This document shows, piece by piece, positions 1 to 11,456 of a DNA stretch of 64,000 nt (position 1 is its first letter; each line of letters opens with the position of its first letter). The notes under the pieces were generated by a model. It made no database searches, had not been told where the DNA came from, and saw nothing but the letters and a program-made list of their open reading frames with translations. The DNA lies in the NCBI GenBank assembly GCA_015501595.1, contig JADNRX010000050.1:153021-217020 (forward strand), given 5' to 3'. The stretch is from Hymenopellis radicata. Taxonomy: Eukaryota > Basidiomycota > Agaricomycetes > Agaricales > Physalacriaceae. The position numbers and the translations under genes were made by a program.

Positions 1-1715
1 CAATAAGCCAAGGCATCAAAACCACAAAAACACGTACCGGCAAATGCGTCGTCTCATGATCCACGTGCACAAACACCCTTTCAACATTCGGCAGCACCTC
101 GAGCTTGTCCTGCAGCGCCTGACTGATATCGTGCGCCTTCCACAACGGCGTCGCGCCGTCCATCACGATGTCCACTTCCACGAAATAGTCGGGACCGCTC
201 TGCGGAGACTCAGACACAATATAAGGAGCTACTATGGAGGACACGTACGTGGTACGCGCGAACAGTATCGATCTTTTCGATGTCGTCGTTGAAGGTCATG
301 GACTTGTAGACTATGAGCTGCAGGAAGTCCTGGGGCGCAGACTTGCCCGCGAGGAGCTCGAACTCTCGCCAAATGGTGCGCGTCCAGGAGATTATGATGC
401 CGAGGGCGATCTATAGCAAGGGCTTGAGCTGAGTGGCCGAGTCGAGGATAAACGACTCACAAGGATGGCACCAAGCGGGTCGAGCCCTAGCGACATGGAG
501 CTGAATACAGAGGTATATATGAAGGAGGAACGAACTTACACCACTTCCATTTACTCCCTCCGGTAGCCATGAGGATACCAAAAGAGTTGATCCACAGGTC
601 GTTACGATGGTCCTCCCAAAGAACCTGAACCTGGCTCGAGTGTTTACGGAAAGGGAACGAGCCGAGGAAGAGAAGAAATTTGACACCTAACAGGAATAAG
701 TTCGGGGTTGTCGGAAAAAGAAAGAGAGAGAGTTTAAGCACCCAAAGCAGCAGCGACGGCAATAATGGAGGGGAGATGGAATGCAGACAAGGAATCGCCC
801 TGTTTGGATATGATAGACCGGATCGACTCGATAGCCACGATTAGATTGACAGAGCCCATTCTATATCCGAGTTCAGTCATTGCTAAGGTTGATGAAAATA
901 AACGCACAGGAAACCTAAAACGGTAATGAATAAACTGCCGCACTCGCAAAGAACAAGACACTAACCGTAAACGATATTGCCAATACATTCCAAGCGCGCG
1001 CCACCAACGGGCCATTTGGTACTGTCCAGCTTCCTGGACTTGCGGTGAAGCCAGAAGAGTAGTATATTGCTTCCAATGTCGAACACGGAATCAATGCCGG
1101 TGGCTAGGAGAGAAAGCGAGAGAGACGATATGGCGGCATACACTGCAAGTCGCGTTCAGATGGAGGACACGCGTAGGGCAAGAAACGCACTCTGGATCAC
1201 GCAAAGGCCAAAGTTTGCGATCAAACTGGCATAGACCGCGAGTTTTACCTGCAATCCTCACCATTGGCATTGTTCGCGAAAATGAATCGCAAACGTACAT
1301 ATGGCCGATTGGCGTCCTCCTCATTTTGAGCCTCATTAGTATGCTCATCCATAGGTTTTAAGAGGTATGAAATGAGCTAGAACACAAACGTTAGACTCCA
1401 ATACTACTTGAGCGAAATGGCTACTTGCATCGTTTTGCTTGTGCTGATACTTTGCAACAGCCTTGCCCTTCTTCCTCTTCCTAATCAACTCAATCTGATC
1501 ATCCGGCAGCACACCATTCTGCAAATTGAACGGATCTGTAACTGTCGTCCCGCTCGATGAAGCGCGTTCGATGTCCACATCAGCCGGGAACAGCGTAGGC
1601 AGTTGGTCCTGCGCCACGTTAGATGTACAGCCATGAGGAGGAGGAGGAGGAGGACGCGACATACCAGAGCAGTACTCGCGCTGGCGCTAGTCGCATCCTT
1701 GGGAGAATCCTGCAT
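1..1715 (-). CDS. Cation diffusion facilitator (CDF) metal transporter, 3' end cut by the window edge
   Basis: Membrane transporter of the CDF/cation-efflux family, which exchanges divalent metals such as Zn or Mn for protons across organelle or plasma membranes. I chose the ATG at 1715: it opens a 17-codon exon (1665-1715) joined in frame to 1429-1608 across a 56-nt intron. Further exons are 1299-1376 and about 1191-1248, then more downstream. Family marks: basic KRKKGKA near the N terminus, then QND, then a TM segment with SSLSLSLLATGIDSVFDIGS (the metal-site D of the TM2 region) and PVGGARLE. The C-terminal cytoplasmic domain shows EVDIVMDGATPLWKAHDISQ and LPNVERVFVHVDHE. An intron appears to begin near base 26, so the last exon lies outside. 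The second intron starts with GC, not GT. The family is secure; the metal is not predictable. Confidence 0.88.
1377..1428 (-). other. GC-AG intron in the CDF gene
   Basis: On the minus strand this 52-nt intron starts GCAAGT and ends TCTAG, with TCTAAC as a branch site. Only this removal joins the exon ending in QND to the one beginning LISYLLKPMDEH in frame. No GT donor nearby keeps the frame. Confidence 0.7.
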
Positions 1716-2380
1716 GCATATGACATAGCGTGAGCCGCAGATCTTTTTGGCTTTGAAACCAAAAAAGGAGGAGGAACCGAAGGAATGGAACCCCACCCAC
1801 CCAGACCACTGGGCCGTCTGGGGATTTCGATCAATGGGGAAAAGTACGAACCATTTGCTGGACAAAGCTTTTTCTGACTGGTTGTGGACGATGTAGAGGC
1901 TGGAAGGACGATTAACGGTGTCTGATGTAGGAGGGGATGGGGCCAAAGTGAAGAAAGGAGACGTGGACCTGCCATGTGCCGGAGACTCCGCTTCAAAAAG
2001 TACACAGCCTTGAGCACTGCCGAGCCGGCATTGATCTGTGGCATTATCTTATCTGATATTACCTGCTGGACCTCACAACGTTCACTTTATCCTCCCAAGA
2101 CTGTCAATAAAGCCTCCGGAAACTGTCTGGCGTTGCGTGCTTCAAAGATGGAAGAGTACATACACTTGGCGTATCACAGCAGAGTATTCTGCTCGCAGCA
2201 CGCTGGCCTCGGAGATCACAACTACCTGTTCTTGGCCGACACCCCCTTACCCACCTGCAGCGTAATCCTTTCAGCTTCACAAACTCATCATCAAAGTTTC
2301 TCTGTTGTCCTGCTTTCTTCTCCTATGCCCAATCGCCTCCGTCCGAGTAATCACCGGATTATCACCACCACGCATGCAAT
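1716..2380. other. Intergenic, no gene seen
   Basis: Upstream of the CDF gene and downstream of the first F-box gene. From 2103 on, the sequence matches 4249 onward, so the right part is the 3' flank of the duplicated F-box unit. No reading frame here resembles a known protein. Confidence 0.6.
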
Positions 2381-3970
2381 CTACCAAAGCCTTGCACTGA
2401 CGTTCCTCCGTCGAAGGGTCTTCATGAGGCCCAAAATGCCCTTCGATACCGCACCCCCTTCTCGGGCACCCAAGACGATCGAAGAAAGTGCTCCAGCCAC
2501 ACGACCATCCAGCATCCGTCCAAGCAACGCTTCGTCAAAGTCGACGCCACTCGATGACCAGACAAGCTCTAGCTCCTTCAACCCAGGACTGAAATCGCCG
2601 TCCGAGAGCACCTTGAGCAGTTCATCGGTGATCAAGGACGGCTCACATTCGATGACGCTCAAGCGCAAGAGCGTAGGTGTAAGCTTCAAGATGGCTAATA
2701 GATCCCCAACGTTGATGGTATAACGGCTATTGGTTCCTTTGACAAAAATACGAAAAGCTTTGAGTTGGCATTGCGAGGCGCATAAGAACTCGATGAATAT
2801 CTCCTTCCTGCTGTATATCGGCGGGAAATATCTGGTGAGGATGTCAGGAGACTCGGGACCGAATATGACAGTGAGCTCCTGAAGCATCGGGATACAGAGA
2901 GCGGATATGCTCTGCAGAACGCGGCCAGACCAGACGTTAGGTGCAAGTTCCAGCGAGGTAATCACCAGGTCGGGAGAAATGCGCGGAATCACACCGCAAA
3001 TACCGAGATGCCTGCGCGGTACAGCGACCTGACCCCCGTCCGAGTCCATTTGCGAGAGCCTTCTCTCAAGCTCTATGTCCAGCACTTCCAGTTCAGTCTG
3101 GAAATTCGTCACCACGTTAGTCAATCGGTCCCAAGGAAGCGCTCGTTTCATCTCCCAACTTGCGGTTTCCTTGAGAGTGATGGAGTCAAACAGAGGTGAC
3201 CAGTCCAGGGCGCACAAGCCTTCCCCCGTGGTCCTACCATCAACAATTTCCCCACACGCAAACGACTCGAGGAGGGGCATGAACCGCCTACTACCGTGAC
3301 ACAGCTGGTTCAAGGATTTCCATTCTTCCGGCGACAATGTAATATCAGCCGCACGCCATCGTTCCCGAGCTCCATATACCTCTGCGACGCGAGGACAAGG
3401 ACCATCGTCAATGTCCGTCGAACGACCGCCAAGAATTTTGACAACCAGTGGCATCCCCGCGGACCGTTCAAGAAAAAGGTTCACGGGCGTGGAAGGATCG
3501 TCGGCGCTGACATAGATATACGTCCAAATAACCGCTTGGGAAATCGCGATCTTCCTCCAGTAAAAGCACGTCGCGCTAATACTCAAAGGAGTCCGAAATG
3601 TATCGCAGGAGTCGCACGCCAACTCAAAGATGATTTCGAGTAGCTCTACAGGAAGGAGTCGCACGCCCGAATGTTGCGAAAACCGACGGATATCCTCTAA
3701 ATTTCGCCTCAGCCGAGCCCGGCGTCGCTTCCAATTTGAATCAAGAAACACGATATTTGGTTGTTGCATGTCAAGGAGCGTAAGCGTGCTTCGGAGACGC
3801 AGCATGTCTGTCTCCAGCGATGTGAGCTGTGACTGGAGAATGGAGGCCTTGGCAAGCAGAGCCGTTACATCGGCCTTTGAAGGTAGAACGAAAGCGCGTC
3901 GAATGGGGGTGGACAGGTAGGGAATGGGGGAACAATCGCAGGCGTGGAAGCAGGTGCATGTTGAGGCCAT
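2381..3970 (-). CDS. F-box protein, family 1, copy A
   Basis: Predicted substrate adaptor of an SCF-type ubiquitin ligase. The ORF could start at 4009, but I prefer the ATG at 3970 (529 aa), because the upstream Met is Ile/Leu context in copy B while this Met and the following Cys-rich CTCFHACDC are shared. The N terminus is Cys-rich, followed by a coiled-coil-like stretch (residues ~35-95, with SLETDMLRLRSTL). An F-box-like motif follows (LLPVELLEIIFELACDSC ... PLSISATCFYWRKIA ... VIWTYIYV), then a long leucine-rich C-terminal half ending RRNVSARLW. No intron is needed. Neighbour copy B is a tandem paralogue. The adaptor role is inferred from the family; substrates are unknown. Basidiomycetes carry many such genes, often with relaxed constraint. 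Confidence 0.8.
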   Translation of the reverse strand: MASTCTCFHACDCSPIPYLSTPIRRAFVLPSKADVTALLAKASILQSQLTSLETDMLRLRSTLTLLDMQQPNIVFLDSNWKRRRARLRRNLEDIRRFSQHSGVRLLPVELLEIIFELACDSCDTFRTPLSISATCFYWRKIAISQAVIWTYIYVSADDPSTPVNLFLERSAGMPLVVKILGGRSTDIDDGPCPRVAEVYGARERWRAADITLSPEEWKSLNQLCHGSRRFMPLLESFACGEIVDGRTTGEGLCALDWSPLFDSITLKETASWEMKRALPWDRLTNVVTNFQTELEVLDIELERRLSQMDSDGGQVAVPRRHLGICGVIPRISPDLVITSLELAPNVWSGRVLQSISALCIPMLQELTVIFGPESPDILTRYFPPIYSRKEIFIEFLCASQCQLKAFRIFVKGTNSRYTINVGDLLAILKLTPTLLRLSVIECEPSLITDELLKVLSDGDFSPGLKELELVWSSSGVDFDEALLGRMLDGRVAGALSSIVLGAREGGAVSKGILGLMKTLRRRNVSARLW

Positions 3971-4515
3971 TTTACGTGTTTTTCGTGACGAAAAGCAAGC
4001 ACCTATCAATCCTGGTTAAAACCTTGATTCTCCGGCGGAGAAACCATAGAAACTTGCCTCTTTCCGTTGATGACGATAATGAACGCGTCTGACAGAAAGA
4101 AAGGACGTGTTCCCCATCGATTCCCGTTTGGGGAAGAGCCGCCACGTGGAGTCAATGTCACTGTGAGCCTCGATCTGCTGCTTGCTAGTCTAACGCTTAA
4201 CCTACTCGTACCTCGCAGACTCTGATTACACCAAGACAGTCGAAAATCGTCAATAAGGCCTCCGGAACCAGTCTGGCATTGCGTGCTTCAAAGATGAAAG
4301 AGTACATACACTTGGCGTATCACAGCAGGGCACAAATAGTATTCTGGCTGGCCTCGGTGATCACAACCACCTGTTCTTGGCCGACATGGTAATGCTTTCA
4401 GCTTCACCTACTCATCATCAAAGTTTCTCTGTTGTCCTGCTTTCTTCTCCTACCGTACAACGCCCAATCGCCTCCGTCCGAATAATCACCGGATTATCAC
4501 CACCACGCATGCAAT

Positions 4516-6135
4516 CTACCAAAGCCTTGCACTGACGTTCCTCCGTCGAAGGGTCTCCATGAGGCCCAAAATGCCCTTCGATACCGCACCCCCTTCTCGG
4601 GCACCCAAGACGACCGAAGAAAGCGCTCCAGCCACACGACCATCCAGCATCCGTCCAAGCAACGCTTCGTCAAAGTCGGCGCCACTCGATGACCAGACAA
4701 GCTCTAGCTCCTCCAATCCAGGACTGAAATAGCCGTTCGAGAGCATCTTGAGCAGCTCATCGGTGATTAAGGACGGCGCATATTCGATGACGCTCAAGCG
4801 CGAGAGCGTAGGTGTAAGCTTCAAGATGGCTAATAGATCCCCAACGTTAATGGTATAAAGGCTATTGATTCCTTTGACAAAAATACGAAGAGTCTTGAGT
4901 TGGCACTGCGATGCGCGTAAGAACTCGATGAACGGACACGTCTTCTTCCTGCTGTATATCGGGCGGAAATATTTGGTGAGGATCGACTCGAGGCAGAATA
5001 CGAGAGTGAGTTCCTCGAGCATCGGGATACAGAGAGCGGATATGCGCTGCAGAATGTTGCCAGACCAGACGCTAGGTGCAATCTCCAGCGAGGTAATCAC
5101 CATGTCGGGAGAAATGCGCGGAATTGCACCATGAATAGCGAGATGCCTGCGGTCTACGCTGTCCTGACCATACAGGTACCCGTGCAATGCCTTCATCTCT
5201 CTCTCAAACTCCATGTCCAGCACGTCCAGTTCACTCCGGAAACTCGTCACCACGTTAGTCAACTGGCTCCAATAAAGCGATCGTTTCATCTCCTCAGTCG
5301 TGGTTTCCCTGAGAGTAGCGGAGTAAAGCAGATCAGACCAGTCCAGGAAGTCTAGACGCCATTCTTCTTCTTCTTCTGGCGAAGTCAGCCTGGTCCTACC
5401 ATCAATGAGTGTCCCACAGGCAAACGACTCGAGAAGGGGCATGAAGCGTCCACTGCCTTCACACAGCTCGTTCAAGGATTCCCATTCATCCGGCGACAAT
5501 GTGATATCAGCCGCACGCCATCGTTCCCGAGCTCCATATATCTTTGCGACGCGAGGGTTCATTGGACAATGACCATCGTCAATGTCCGTCGGACGACTGC
5601 CGAGAATTTTGACCACCAGTGGCATCCCCGCGGACCGTTCAAGATAAAGGTTCACGAGCGTGGAAGGTTCGTCGGCGCTGACATAGATATGCGTCCAAAT
5701 AACCGCTTGGGAAATCGCGATCTTCCTCCAGTAAAAGCACGTCGCGCTAATACTCAAAGGAGTCCGAAACGTATCGCAGGAGTCGCACGCCAGCTGAAAG
5801 ATGATCTCGAGGAGCTCTGCAGGAAGGAGTCGCACGCCCGAAGGTTGCGAAAACAGACGGATATCCTCTAAAGTGCGCCTCAGCCGAGAACGCCAATTTG
5901 AATCAAGAACCACGATATTTGGTTGTTGCATGTCAAGGAGCGTACGCGTGTTTCGGAGACGCAGCATGTCTGTCTCCAGCGCTGTGAGATGTGACTGAAG
6001 AACGGAAGCCTTGGCAAGCAGAGCGGTTACATCGGCCTTTGAAGGCAGAACGAAGGCGCGTCGAATGGAGGTGGCCAGGTAGGGAATGGTCGGTGAACAA
6101 TGGCAGGCGTGGAAGCAGGTGCATATCAAGGCCAT
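4516..6135 (-). CDS. F-box protein, family 1, copy B
   Basis: Tandem paralogue of the gene at 2381-3970. The reading frame is open from 6273, but the start shared with copy A is the ATG at 6135 (539 aa; KMALICTC). Same order: Cys-rich N terminus (CTCFHACHC), coiled-coil stretch, F-box-like motif (LLPAELLEIIFQLACDSC ... ISATCFYWRKIAISQAVIW), leucine-rich C-terminal half, identical tail RRNVSARLW. It differs from copy A by small in-frame indels, for example an acidic EEEEE insert near residue 270 and SRPTD against GRSTD. Both copies stay open over more than 520 codons despite many substitutions, which suggests they are or recently were under protein-level selection. Function beyond F-box adaptor is unknown. 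Confidence 0.8.
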   Translation of the reverse strand: MALICTCFHACHCSPTIPYLATSIRRAFVLPSKADVTALLAKASVLQSHLTALETDMLRLRNTRTLLDMQQPNIVVLDSNWRSRLRRTLEDIRLFSQPSGVRLLPAELLEIIFQLACDSCDTFRTPLSISATCFYWRKIAISQAVIWTHIYVSADEPSTLVNLYLERSAGMPLVVKILGSRPTDIDDGHCPMNPRVAKIYGARERWRAADITLSPDEWESLNELCEGSGRFMPLLESFACGTLIDGRTRLTSPEEEEEWRLDFLDWSDLLYSATLRETTTEEMKRSLYWSQLTNVVTSFRSELDVLDMEFEREMKALHGYLYGQDSVDRRHLAIHGAIPRISPDMVITSLEIAPSVWSGNILQRISALCIPMLEELTLVFCLESILTKYFRPIYSRKKTCPFIEFLRASQCQLKTLRIFVKGINSLYTINVGDLLAILKLTPTLSRLSVIEYAPSLITDELLKMLSNGYFSPGLEELELVWSSSGADFDEALLGRMLDGRVAGALSSVVLGAREGGAVSKGILGLMETLRRRNVSARLW

Positions 6136-6332
6136 TTTACGCGTTTTTCGCGACGATAAGCAAGCACCTATCAATGCTGGTTGAAACTCTGATTCTCCGG
6201 CGGAGAAACGATAAAAAACTTGCCTCTTTCCGTTGATGACGATGGTGGTCGGAGGCAGACTGTGGCAGTGCACCGATCACCTTGCTCTTCACCATCAACA
6301 CGCCCTCTAGCAGTCGCTGTTATCTACCCAAA

Positions 6333-7095
6333 ATGACCGAAACAGTCGTGCTGGAGACTAATATGGGCGACATACAATTCGAACTGTATACGCACCACGC
6401 GCCAAAGGTACCTACCATCACCATATCAGAATTCCTCGGTTTATATATAAGTAATTCCCTTACAGGCTTGCAAAAACTTCGCAGAATTAGCAAGGAAGGG
6501 ATACTACAACGGCGTCATCTTCCACCGAATAATATCAGTCCGTCTTTTGTTAGCCCACATCACGACACTTTGTATTGACAAGGGAGCGCAACAGGATTTC
6601 ATGATCCAAGGCGGAGATCCGACGGGAACAGGTCGTGGCGGCACCAGCATATACGGCCAGCGATTGTGCGTCAGATGCAGATGCCCCCCCTCCCCCGGTC
6701 AAATTCTGACCAAAGATGAAGCGAAGACGAAATAACACCCGAACTGCGATTCACAGGCGCAGGCATACTGGCTATGGCAAACTCGGGACCCAATACCAAC
6801 GGTACGCCACCCCCACACCATAGCACAGCAGGCAACCTATCCTTATACGTCGATTCCAACAACAGGCTCCCAATTTTTCATAACGTTAGCTCCGACGCCC
6901 TTCTTGGATAACAAACATACTATCTTTGGACGCGTCAGTTCCGGCATGCGAGTCGTTCAGCGGCTAGGAGCCGTGGCCACAGATCCACAGGACAAGTTCG
7001 TCTTTTTCTCACCTCATCCTTTTTGTCAAGTAGCTCACTAATATCCTGCCAGGCCTCGAGAAGACGTCAAGATTTATAAAGCTCGGGTCGTCTGA
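6333..7095 (+). CDS. Small cyclophilin-type peptidyl-prolyl isomerase (PPIL1-like)
   Basis: Catalyses cis-trans isomerisation of X-Pro bonds; the single-domain PPIL1 group works in the spliceosome. Six exons: 6333-6407, 6466-6537, 6595-6665, 6722-6801, 6866-6995, 7053-7095, summing to 471 nt (156 aa), an exact open frame. Visible motifs: [15 protein letters not shown] at the start, FHRII (catalytic Arg46), [16 protein letters not shown] (Phe51, Met52, Gln54), [14 protein letters not shown] and [11 protein letters not shown] (His117). The position equal to human CypA Trp121 is Phe112, which in other cyclophilins lowers cyclosporin binding. The third intron uses an AAG acceptor; it is the only junction that restores [11 protein letters not shown]. 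The start lies about 200 bp from the start of F-box copy B, head to head. Confidence 0.93.
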
Positions 7096-8661
7096 TTCAC
7101 ATCGGTAGATGTACTACCTAATGATTGTATTGCTCGAATGACCATCCCGCGAACGCACCTCTGTCATTTCCTCGGCCGTTCCATTGGGTGCACACTGTCA
7201 GTAGCACGTCAATGACACTTTTAGGGCACCGAGTCCGACACAGAAGGAAAGCAGGTGCTCAATTGCACTTCTTCTTGGGCATTATATTACCACTGGAAGT
7301 CCGCCCTCACATTCTATCAGACCCCCAACAGGCTGCCACCGCAAAAAGCACCGAGGCGCGGGCTTTTGTCCCCTCGCCAACTCGCGCTTCGCCGTCAAAT
7401 CGCATTCGGCAACTTTCTCTCTTGTTACGTTGCCCTCCGGGATGCCTATGGCCTCCTTTCGAAGCTCGCCCCCACCCCGCCGACATTCTGGCGTCGCGAA
7501 ACCGCCGTGTCTTGCCACGAAATCTGCGGGGCATTCCTTTCCCTGGTACCAACTGTCAAACAGGCCGGCGCTATCACAGGCTCAAATATACGCTGCATGA
7601 ACGGAATTAAGACAGGTACCCACCCATCCTATACACCCTGAACAGAGTTCACCCTCCGCTGACGTCCTGCACAGAGAGTTCGCCCTCCGCTGATGTGCCC
7701 AGACGGAGATGTTATAGCAGGGGCTGAGAGATTGTCGACGCATGCAGTCGACAATGACACCTCTTTGCGTCGTCATATCCGGGACTACACGCCACTCAGT
7801 GGAGGGCTCAGGTTGCTAATTATAAGAAGTATGCGTTCATCAGCCCCAACTTACTTTGTTTCTTATCGGGAACGACTTTCACTGGGCGCCTGGGCGGGGT
7901 AAAAAAGCCGCCTTTGTAAGTAGGATCGGCCAGCGCGTGTGGTCCGCCGCAGGGAAGCACACACGCATACAGCAACTTTGGAGTTACGCGGCTTGCCTTG
8001 GAATAGAACCCACCCCCTAAGCGTGAGTCGGACCCGGCCGCTATCGTGGTGGGTGCAAGGAACATGGCCTGCTATCTGCCTTTTTACTGTCCCAACAAAG
8101 GGACCCCCGCCATCCATCCAACGCTCGCCTCAAACATCCCTCCCGGCCCCGTCTAATAATACGCCAGTCGCTGACTGATGCTGTTCAACCGGGGCAGCAT
8201 TTTACCAGGCGTGGGGAGGCGGGTTACGCGCCACGTCCAACGAGCCTCTCGGTGCCATTAGCAGCGGCACGTAATGGATCGTTCCATGTTCCCAAGATTC
8301 GGTTCATTTAGCCTTTTCGACACATCCAGTTGACCAAAGGGCAACTGCCCCCGAGATTGCGAAAGGCTTCTTATACGCTCAGCCTGCCGATGTAGCATCG
8401 CACTACTTCCGCCGCCGACCCACGTCAAGAGAAGAACGCTCGAGTCGTCAACTTGGGTCACATCATACCTTACAAGTCTTTGCCGCCGTGTGATCTAGGA
8501 TAGAGTACAATGCTGAACAGATGTATGATGGCTTCCACAGTGAAAGGTAGGTATGTACTAGGTATATGTAACAAAATTATATTCGAGTGACCGCCATGAC
8601 CAGGGATGAGAACGAATAGCACAACAAACGAGAGAGAAGAAAACAATAAATGTACAGCGTA
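7096..8661. other. Intergenic, no gene seen
   Basis: About 1.6 kb between the cyclophilin stop and the Cdc4-like gene stop (convergent 3' ends). Open frames here are short, overlapping on both strands and unlike any protein I recognise. No repeat with clear ends was found. Confidence 0.55.
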
Positions 8662-11456
8662 TTACCGTCGACGTGATCCGTTAATTCGTGCCCTGGGTCT
8701 GCTCGATCCTTCTCCGGGCTGATTCGTAGAATTCGACGCCACACGACGCGTACTTGCGGAAGTAGCGCGAGTGCGCGTCTGCCTGGCGTTTGGCGCCCAC
8801 TGGGAGGCGCCGACACCGCCTTCCTCCTCGTCGGACTGAACCATGATGGGCTCAGCATCCAAATCGTCGTTTCTCCTTGAGCGCAGCTGGAGGTCATCAT
8901 CGACCTCTATAGTCGACTCGGTCTCCGACGGCATCAAATCTTGGTCCATAGCATCAATCTCCGCCTGCTCCGGGTCCGTGTCTACGACCGTTAAACCATG
9001 AGGTCCATCGTATCGACCGACGCCATCATCGTCTTCGTCGTCAGTCGCGTCTTCGTCATACTCCCAACCAGGTGGCTCCCCAACCCAGTCGTCATCGTCG
9101 TCCCTTCCAAAGTCCCAGACGTCGAGAACGGTTGTGTCATTGCGGTTGCTCGCCGCGACGCACCATCTGCCCTCAAACACGACTTGCCAGACGCCTGTTA
9201 TGCCGGTCAGGAGGTCCCGCACTACTGTTCCATCGCGGATATTCCACATTTTCAGAGTTCCATCCGAGCCACTCAATACCTTGAACTCGTCGTGCTGGAA
9301 GCAAGTGATAGCACCGGTGTGAGCCGCAAGTGTATGTTGCAATTCGCCGGTATCAGGATCCCATATACGTAAAGTCGAATCAGCAGCGGCTGAGACGAGA
9401 TACGACGGCGAAAGCCCCAGAAGGCCAACCAAGGACGTATGGCCGTTCAACGTATGCTGGCACGCACCCGTCTGGAGGTTCCAAACACGTACAGTTCCGT
9501 CCATGGAACCCGAGCATGCTTGATTCCTTGCTGGATCTAGAACAACGCTGTAGACTGCGGAACACATTAGTAGAGTTTTAAAGATAAATCGATTGGCATA
9601 CCTTTCTGGGTATGACCTCGCAAAACATGCTTGCAAGTACCTGTGGCAATGTCCCATATCCGAACATTGCAGTCATAGCTGCCTGAAACGAGGGTGCGAC
9701 CTCTTGCAGCCAACGCTCTTACGGCGTGGTCGTGGCCTTCGAGATGTACCCTGTGATATGGGTTCTCAAGAGCATCCTGTCAATACGGTCAGAAAAGTCT
9801 TTGATAGTTGATAGAGTGAGTTATTACCGAAACGTCCGTGGGGTCCATGTCGGTATCCTCATAACACCTATATTCGGGCTCGCCCGACTTTGGAAGGGTC
9901 CAGACACGCAATGAGTGGTCGCGACTACCAGTCACTATGACTGGACGTTTTGGCCACTTTTCTCTGGTAATAACACCAGGCTCGTTTTCAACATCGATCC
10001 ACTCCGGCTTGACGATTGCTAAACAGCGGACTGTGCTGGTATGACCGCCAAATACATGGGTACAACGACCTGTTGACAAGTCCCATATCCTGACAGTCCG
10101 ATCGGTCGAGCCACTGACAAGAATGTCTTTTGTGGCTGCCAGCGCCCATACCCCGCCTTCATGACCATCGAGTGAGCGAAGCAACTCTCCCGTTACAGGA
10201 CAATAGACATGGATGGAATGGTCGTCCGAGGCGGATATTATGCGGCCATGTGAGAAAATAAGGCATGTGACGACAGACGAGCCGTGAGCCGGGAAGGAGA
10301 TGTGATTCGGGTCAGCATTGTTCACCCAGCGAGTTCGAGTAAGGTGACGCGACTTGAAGAGGATTTTGTAGGGATGAGGAAGAGGTAAAGCTGGAGGAAT
10401 CTTATATTCCTGTTGGCGACGGGCCATGACGGCTTTGGCAAAGGCGTTTTCAGACTGACCGCCGAACCATATTCGCGTACTGATTAGAAGATCTCGCCAA
10501 AGGACAGGATCCGAGTCTATAATAGCACGCCACGATTTTGAGACTCGGGAGGCGCGGGCAAGAGCGGAGAATGGTAGGTAACTGAGGATGATGGAGACTA
10601 GCTCAGGAGGAAGGAGGGTGAGGAAATCGCGGGCCAAAATGGGAGTAAGAACGGAATGCAGTGTGCGTAATACGGAGAGTTGGGAATGTCTTAAAAGAGA
10701 TAGAAGCACATGAGACTGTAGCGGTGATGGCAAGTGTGAAAAGCTTTCGACGAGGTTGGGGAGTGTCATGAGCGTCACGAGCGACATATCAGGCTGCAGA
10801 GGAGCCTGTGGTAATGGGGATGATGCACCACTAGGCGGAGCAGAAGGCCATATTGTTTCAGGCGGCGGGGACCCATGCGGTGAGGGTAAGGGTGAAGGCG
10901 GGGCAGCTGCATTCATGGTCGATATGGGCGGCAGACCGACAGATCGCGCCTTTTTACGCGGCGGCGGGGACTGGAGTCCATTTCAGACGTCGACTCGACA
11001 CCCTCCATCATCGCCTCTGCACCATGAGACCGCTTTTTGCCATAGCGCTCAATGGCCTCTGCGAGACCGACAACAGTCTGGTTCTCTGCGTCCTCGTCGC
11101 GTTTCAGCATGCGCCAGCCGGCTCCAGAAGCGAGCTCCTGCTCCTCCTGCATCTCCTGATCACCGTCATCACCGTCGCGGAATGTTGCGCGTGCGCCACC
11201 GGGAAATGTCAATGGAAAATGGCGGAGTGACTGGGGCAGCGTGGCATGTGCCAATGGGTACAGCTTGAGATCCTTTGGCGACGACGGCGGGGGCAGCGGG
11301 GGTAAGGTAATGGGCGCGTATGTCGTGGTCGTGGTCGTTGTTGTCACGACGCTGTACGACGTCAGCAACGTGCAGAACGATGAGCAGACACAAAACTTAC
11401 GTTGTCGTGTTCACAGACGGTTGAAGGTGCAGCAGCGGTCGATAGGAAGAGCTCAT
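8662..11456 (-). CDS. CDC4: Cdc4-like F-box/WD40 protein (SCF adaptor)
   Basis: Substrate receptor of SCF ubiquitin ligase, in yeast targeting phosphorylated cell-cycle inhibitors. Start at 11456 in a small exon (11401-11456, MSSSYRPLLHLQPSVNTT) spliced over a 49-nt GTAAGT intron into the poly-Thr block that marks basidiomycete Cdc4 N termini. The F-box is LLPPELVSIILSYLPFSALARASRVSKSW. WD repeats follow, for example GHEGGVWALAATKDILVSGS, DRTVRIWDLSTG, GHTSTVRCLAI and SGSMDGTVRVWNL, closed by an acidic, Arg-rich tail. Introns at 9777-9827 and 9555-9601 join in frame. The acidic N-terminal part and the F-box part lie in different frames that overlap as ATGA at 10913-10916, so a further short intron or an indel is needed there; I could not settle its borders. 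Product very likely; internal junction uncertain. Confidence 0.9.

Larger units (their letters stand above)
2103..6242. repeat. Direct tandem duplication (two units of about 2 kb, each with one F-box gene)
   Basis: Unit A is about 2103-4077 and unit B about 4249-6242. Both begin with the phrase GTCAATAA followed by GCCTCCGGAA and end shortly after CCGTTGATGACGAT. They hold the same 3' flank, the same gene and the same leader, in the same orientation, with scattered substitutions and small indels. Between them lie about 170 unmatched bases. This looks like unequal crossing-over or local segmental duplication rather than retroposition, because non-coding flank is included on both sides. Confidence 0.85.

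Noticed and set aside
1974..2723. Long plus-strand open frame across the F-box 3' end
   Set aside because: It is the antisense shadow of the F-box gene; the other strand has the conserved protein and the frame has no domain.
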